Assembly (NCBI GenBank): GCA_902363625.1
Contig: CABJAS010000001.1
Coordinates: forward strand, 275,032 to 339,031
DNA: 64,000 nt
From: Clostridiaceae bacterium
GTDB taxonomy: Bacteria; Bacillota_I; Bacilli_A; Erysipelotrichales; Coprobacillaceae
Direction of reading: 5' to 3'
The stretch's first letter is position 1, and every line of letters starts with the position of its first letter. Below are positions 60,723 through 64,000 of the stretch, piece by piece. A model generated the notes under the pieces. That model ran no database searches. It worked only from the letters and a program-made list of their open reading frames with translations, and was not told where the DNA came from. A program made the translations under genes and the position numbers.

Positions 60723-61286
60723 CTACATTGGCTTCAAGTTTTTTTCTAAACGATCAATTATCCAAGCTTTTCGTTTTGCTTGCCCTGCTTCTGTTTTAGC
60801 GTCTAAATAAGCACGCGTATACGTCTTTTGCACAGAAGGTGACATTGCTTTAAAATGAACATATGCCAGTTCATTTTCTTTCAATAGTTCAGCAACCATC
60901 GTAATCTGTTCCTGAGTCACAGCAGAAGGTCGAGCTGCTTTATCCCATTGTCCGTTCTTTTTTGCTTCTTCAATTTTTGATTTACCTAAATCCGTCATTC
61001 TGCCTGATTTTTCCAGGCTTTGTGCCAATGCTTTATTCTTTTCTGACCATTTGCTCTCTTTTTGCCGAATAGAAAAATATTTCATGTAAGATGTATCATC
61101 GATACGCTTCATCAGTCCATCGATCCAGCCAAAGCAAAGTGCCTCTTCCAATGCTTCACTCGCTTTTAATGTTTGAGACGTTTTCCCCTTGCCAAATAAC
61201 AGCCAAACACCTTGACTATCTAAGCAATGTTTAGTCAGCCAATCTCTAAATTCATCACGTGTTTTAAAATGCAGTGGATCATTCAT
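60723..61286 (-). CDS. YdeI/OmdA family protein
   Basis: A 187-residue protein of the YdeI (bacteriocin-protection) family: FKTRDEFRDWLTKHCLDSQGVWLLFGKG, ALEEALCFGWIDGLMKRIDDTSYMKYFSIRQKESKWSEKN and a C-terminal helix pair ending KRKAWIIDRLEKN. Relatives are linked to resistance to cationic peptides or are of unknown function. AAGGAG lies 8 nt before the ATG. It is near a BcrAB-like system but is separately placed. Confidence 0.82.
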   Translation of the reverse strand: MNDPLHFKTRDEFRDWLTKHCLDSQGVWLLFGKGKTSQTLKASEALEEALCFGWIDGLMKRIDDTSYMKYFSIRQKESKWSEKNKALAQSLEKSGRMTDLGKSKIEEAKKNGQWDKAARPSAVTQEQITMVAELLKENELAYVHFKAMSPSVQKTYTRAYLDAKTEAGQAKRKAWIIDRLEKNLKPM

Positions 61287-61336
61287 TAAATTTTCTCCTT
61301 TTTATTATTTTATTAAAAACAGTTCAAAACCATTTT

Positions 61337-61474
61337 TTACACAGAATCCATAAATAATATTCCATTCCTTTGTCCTAAGGGTAAACATCGTTCCATGGTT
61401 TCGCAAAAAATCGCTATAAACAGATCTGCGGCAGCTTCCAATACATCATGATCTAATTGTTTTCCTTTCTTACT
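61337..61474 (-). pseudogene. Possible C-terminal gene remnant
   Basis: A 45-codon open stretch without a start codon reads GKQLDHDVLEAAADLFIAIF then CETMERCLPLGQRNG and ends at TAA (61337). The amphipathic, protein-like composition in an otherwise empty 194-base gap suggests the tail of a lost gene. It might instead belong to the NTF2 gene region by frameshift. Family not recognised. Confidence 0.3.
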
Positions 61475-61480
61475 TCAACA

Positions 61481-61849
61481 TTATTGGATTGGTTTTCCAA
61501 TATGCTTTTCTTTTCGCCATTGCGGAATATCTCCATCTTCTCCCCAATATTCATCCATCAAGATAATCTTTTCATCTTTAAGCTGTATAAAAGAAACAAC
61601 ATGAAACGACAAGGGCTTATTTAAAGCATAAACATGGGTAGCGGTAATAATCAAATCTCCCATTCTTTCTGCACGCTCTACTTTTCCGCTCCATTGATCA
61701 GGATACTCACAATTTGCCCGAATGAATTCTTCTAAAGTAAAATGTTCATTCGTATCATGCCAGTTAATATGTGCCTCTTTATGAAAAAAGGTTCTCATCT
61801 TCACTGCATCCTGTTTTAATGTCGCTTCCCAAAAATCATAAATATTCAT
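61481..61849 (-). CDS. SnoaL/NTF2-like fold protein
   Basis: A 122-residue protein with the cone-shaped NTF2 fold. MNIYDFWEATLKQDAVKMRTFFHKEAHINWHDTNEHFTLEEFIRAN is the helical half and VSFIQLKDEKIILMDEYWGEDG the C-terminal strands; aromatic and acidic residues line the usual pocket. GGAGG lies 8 nt before the ATG at 61849; the frame extends to 61942 but begins in AT-rich leader. Members include isomerases, cyclases and many proteins of unknown role. Confidence 0.8.
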   Translation of the reverse strand: MNIYDFWEATLKQDAVKMRTFFHKEAHINWHDTNEHFTLEEFIRANCEYPDQWSGKVERAERMGDLIITATHVYALNKPLSFHVVSFIQLKDEKIILMDEYWGEDGDIPQWRKEKHIGKPIQ

Positions 61850-62063
61850 TGCATTCTCCTCCATTATTTTAAAATATTTATTAAATATTTTAAGCAGTTC
61901 CTTTTGTATAATGTTATAATTTATAAGTTTTTTGTTTTTCATTAGATTATTATAAATTTCTTCATTCGTTTAGCTCTCATAGCATAAACAGCGGTTATTA
62001 ATTTAAGTGTATCATAGATCTTTATTAAATTCCATATTTAGGTCGTTCACTCTTTTAAACAGC

Positions 62064-62087
62064 AAAAAAAGGGAGACAAATCTCCCT
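62064..62087 (-). terminator. Terminator of clpB
   Basis: On the - strand GGGAGA-TTTG-TCTCCC, a 6-bp GC-rich stem, is followed by seven T. It touches the clpB stop codon. Confidence 0.85.
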
Positions 62088-64000
62088 TATTGCACCTCAA
62101 TAACAAACTGACCGTTCTCAACATCAATAGCGACTTTAGAATTCGGTACGATTGCTCCTTCAATAATTTTCTTTGCTACTAATGTTTCAATATATGTTTG
62201 GATATAACGCTGCAATGGTCTTGCACCATATTGATAATCATAGCCATTATCCATGATAAACTGTTTTGCCTGATCACTGACTGATAATTGAATGTTTTGA
62301 TCACTTAAACGTTTTTCCAATTGATGAATGAATTTATCAATTACTTTATAGATGACGCTTTGATCTAATGAATTAAAGAGTACGATCTCATCAATACGAT
62401 TCAGCAATTCAGGTTTGAAGTAAGATCTTAACTCACCCATGACTAAATCCTGATTTTCTTTTGTATTTCCGTCTAATAAATAATTTGAACCAATATTCGA
62501 TGTCATGATAATGATTGTATTTTTAAAGCTGACTACTTTTCCTTTTGAATCGGTAATACGTCCGTCATCTAATACCTGAAGTAAAATATTGAATACATCC
62601 GGATGGGCTTTTTCGATTTCATCCAGCAAGACGATAGAATAAGGATTGCGGCGTACTGCCTCAGTTAATTGTCCACCTTCTTCATATCCTACATATCCTG
62701 GAGGCGCTCCTAATAAACGAGAGACGCTGTATTTCTCCATATATTCAGACATATCAATACGTACGATATGTTTTTCACTGTCAAACAACTGTTCTGCCAA
62801 TGCTTTAGCGACTTCTGTTTTCCCTACACCGGTTGGTCCTAAGAACAAGAAGGATCCAATCGGTTTGCTTTCATCACGAATCCCCGCTCTTGAACGCAGA
62901 ATAGCATTGGTTACTTTCTCTAAAGCCTGATCCTGACCGATAACACGCTGTGCAAGCACTTCACCTAATGTCAGTATCTTTTCTCTTTCAGACTGCTGCA
63001 ATTTGCTGACTGGGATGTGTGTCCATTTTGAAATAACTTCCGCAACCGTTTCTTCAGTTACTTTTTCTTGTAATAGGTAGTCTTCTTTATTGGTACTTTC
63101 TAAAGCTTCGATTTTCTTTTCAATTGCTGGCAGTTCTTCGTATTTGATACGTGATGCTTTTTCAAAATCAGATTCCAGTTCATACTGCTCCTGCTGAAGC
63201 TGAAGTTTAGAACGCTGATCCTTTAATGCCTTTGCTTCTTCAAGCTGTTTCTTTTCTTCCTGCCATTTTGACAACAATACTTTCTCTTTTTCGTCTAATG
63301 AAGCGATCTTTTGTTTAATATCGTCCAGACGTTCTTTATTTTTTTCACTCGTATCTTTTTCAATAGATATTCTTTCCATCTCTAAACGGTTCTTTTCACG
63401 GGTAATCGTATCTAATTCCTGTGGCAGAGAATCGATTTCCATACGAATCGTTGCACAAGCCTCATCGATAAGATCAATCGCTTTATCCGGTAAGAAACGA
63501 TCTGTGATATAACGTTCTGACAGATTGGCTGCGGCAACTAATGAACTATCACTGATCTGAACTCCGTGATGCGTTTCAAAGCCATTTTTAAGTCCTCTTA
63601 AAATAGCAATCGTATCATCAATGCCCGGTTCATCTACCATTACCTTTTGGAAACGTCTTTCCAAAGCAGCATCCTTTTCTATATACATACGATATTCATC
63701 CAATGTAGTTGCCCCGATACAATGCAGTTCTCCTCTTGCAAGCATTGGTTTTAATAAGTTGGCTGCATCCATAGCACCATCGGTCTTACCGGCACCGACT
63801 AACTGGTGAATTTCATCAATAAACAAAATGATGTTTCCTTCAGCCTTTTGAATTTCATTTAAAACAGCTTTTAATCGTTCTTCAAACTCACCGCGATATT
63901 TAGCTCCGGCTACCAAAGCACCTAAATCCAATTCATAAACCGTCTTATTTTGTAATGAAATAGGAACGTCATTTTTATAAATACGCCAAGCTAACCCTTC
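62087..64000 (-). CDS. clpB: ATP-dependent chaperone ClpB, N-terminus beyond the window
   Basis: Hexameric AAA+ disaggregase that works with DnaK on heat-damaged proteins. The window holds the last 637 residues. The frame stays open to 64000 ([17 protein letters not shown]...), so the ATG-like codon near 63931 is not the start. NBD1 Walker B is [12 protein letters not shown]; the long coiled-coil middle domain (Glu/Lys-rich) marks ClpB rather than ClpC/ClpE; NBD2 has Walker [10 protein letters not shown], Walker [11 protein letters not shown], sensor 1 MTSNIG and sensor 2 GARPLQR. The N domain and NBD1 Walker A lie outside. The operator region for CtsR or HrcA is not visible. Confidence 0.95.
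   Translation of the reverse strand, partial: EGLAWRIYKNDVPISLQNKTVYELDLGALVAGAKYRGEFEERLKAVLNEIQKAEGNIILFIDEIHQLVGAGKTDGAMDAANLLKPMLARGELHCIGATTLDEYRMYIEKDAALERRFQKVMVDEPGIDDTIAILRGLKNGFETHHGVQISDSSLVAAANLSERYITDRFLPDKAIDLIDEACATIRMEIDSLPQELDTITREKNRLEMERISIEKDTSEKNKERLDDIKQKIASLDEKEKVLLSKWQEEKKQLEEAKALKDQRSKLQLQQEQYELESDFEKASRIKYEELPAIEKKIEALESTNKEDYLLQEKVTEETVAEVISKWTHIPVSKLQQSEREKILTLGEVLAQRVIGQDQALEKVTNAILRSRAGIRDESKPIGSFLFLGPTGVGKTEVAKALAEQLFDSEKHIVRIDMSEYMEKYSVSRLLGAPPGYVGYEEGGQLTEAVRRNPYSIVLLDEIEKAHPDVFNILLQVLDDGRITDSKGKVVSFKNTIIIMTSNIGSNYLLDGNTKENQDLVMGELRSYFKPELLNRIDEIVLFNSLDQSVIYKVIDKFIHQLEKRLSDQNIQLSVSDQAKQFIMDNGYDYQYGARPLQRYIQTYIETLVAKKIIEGAIVPNSKVAIDVENGQFVIEVQ

Noticed and set aside
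1..64000. CRISPR arrays, rRNA, tRNA, insertion sequences
   Set aside because: No spaced direct repeats, tRNA cloverleaf, rRNA sequence or transposase gene was seen on either strand.

Overview
This window comes from an AT-rich, low-GC Gram-positive chromosome, most likely a spore-forming member of the Bacillota in or near the Erysipelotrichia. The grounds are AGGAGG-type ribosome binding sites before almost every gene, dense T-tract hairpin terminators, forespore and mother-cell genes (spoIIP, gpr), and two gene orders familiar from Bacillus: rpsT/gpr/spoIIP and ispH-yqfQ-cshB-nfo-yqfT-ispG. The species is inference. No rRNA, tRNA, CRISPR array or insertion sequence was seen. The only mobile-type gene is a tyrosine recombinase at the left edge.

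Layout. 1-2 kb: a candidate structured RNA, the tyrosine recombinase, a small DUF6809-like gene and a perfect 20-bp palindrome. 2-5 kb: cls, a ParB-like mini-protein and an rRNA methyltransferase in one leftward operon. 5-9.3 kb: a Pro/Gly repeat protein, lactate dehydrogenase and a LemA/DUF2207 pair. 8.8-11.3 kb: a TetR regulator divergent from a family 1 glycosidase and an orphan PTS IIB. 11.4-16.8 kb: a UgpABCE-like ABC importer with a cytoplasmic-looking phosphodiesterase. 17-20 kb: a HAD phosphatase and a peroxiredoxin with a domain-permuted AhpF-type reductase. 20-26.5 kb: a purine permease, a membrane protein, a MarR-ppx-ppk run and a DJ-1 protein. 26.7-29.3 kb: DegV, then a cassette of Cys-rich exported protein, ECF sigma factor and RsgI-like anti-sigma factor. 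29.3-33.9 kb: a heterodimeric ABC exporter divergent from a MerR regulator, with a textbook 19-bp-spacer MerR promoter. 33.9-36.3 kb: sporulation genes and rpsT. 36.4-43.3 kb: pepF, isoprenoid genes (ispG, ispH), nfo and cshB. 43.3-46.4 kb: a sulfur/persulfide cluster (ferredoxin, 4Fe-4S membrane protein interrupted by an in-frame TGA, ArsR, rhodanese, CoA-disulfide reductase-rhodanese). 46.5-53 kb: rpsU, deoC, murE, mtaB, rsmE and neighbours. 53-62 kb: accessory genes, including a two-component system with a BcrAB-like ABC transporter and several small enzymes. 62-64 kb: clpB, cut by the window edge.

How the genes work together. Several local circuits can be read from the sequence: MerR with its exporter; the ECF sigma cassette with a matching -35/-10 pair upstream of itself; an ArsR protein with two cysteines placed as in BigR/SqrR persulfide sensors, leading a sulfur-handling operon; and a response regulator whose promoter is flanked by two identical 10-bp repeats 30 bp apart. 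Many computed reading frames begin upstream of the true start. Where a Shine-Dalgarno sequence decided, the shorter start is given and the reason stated.
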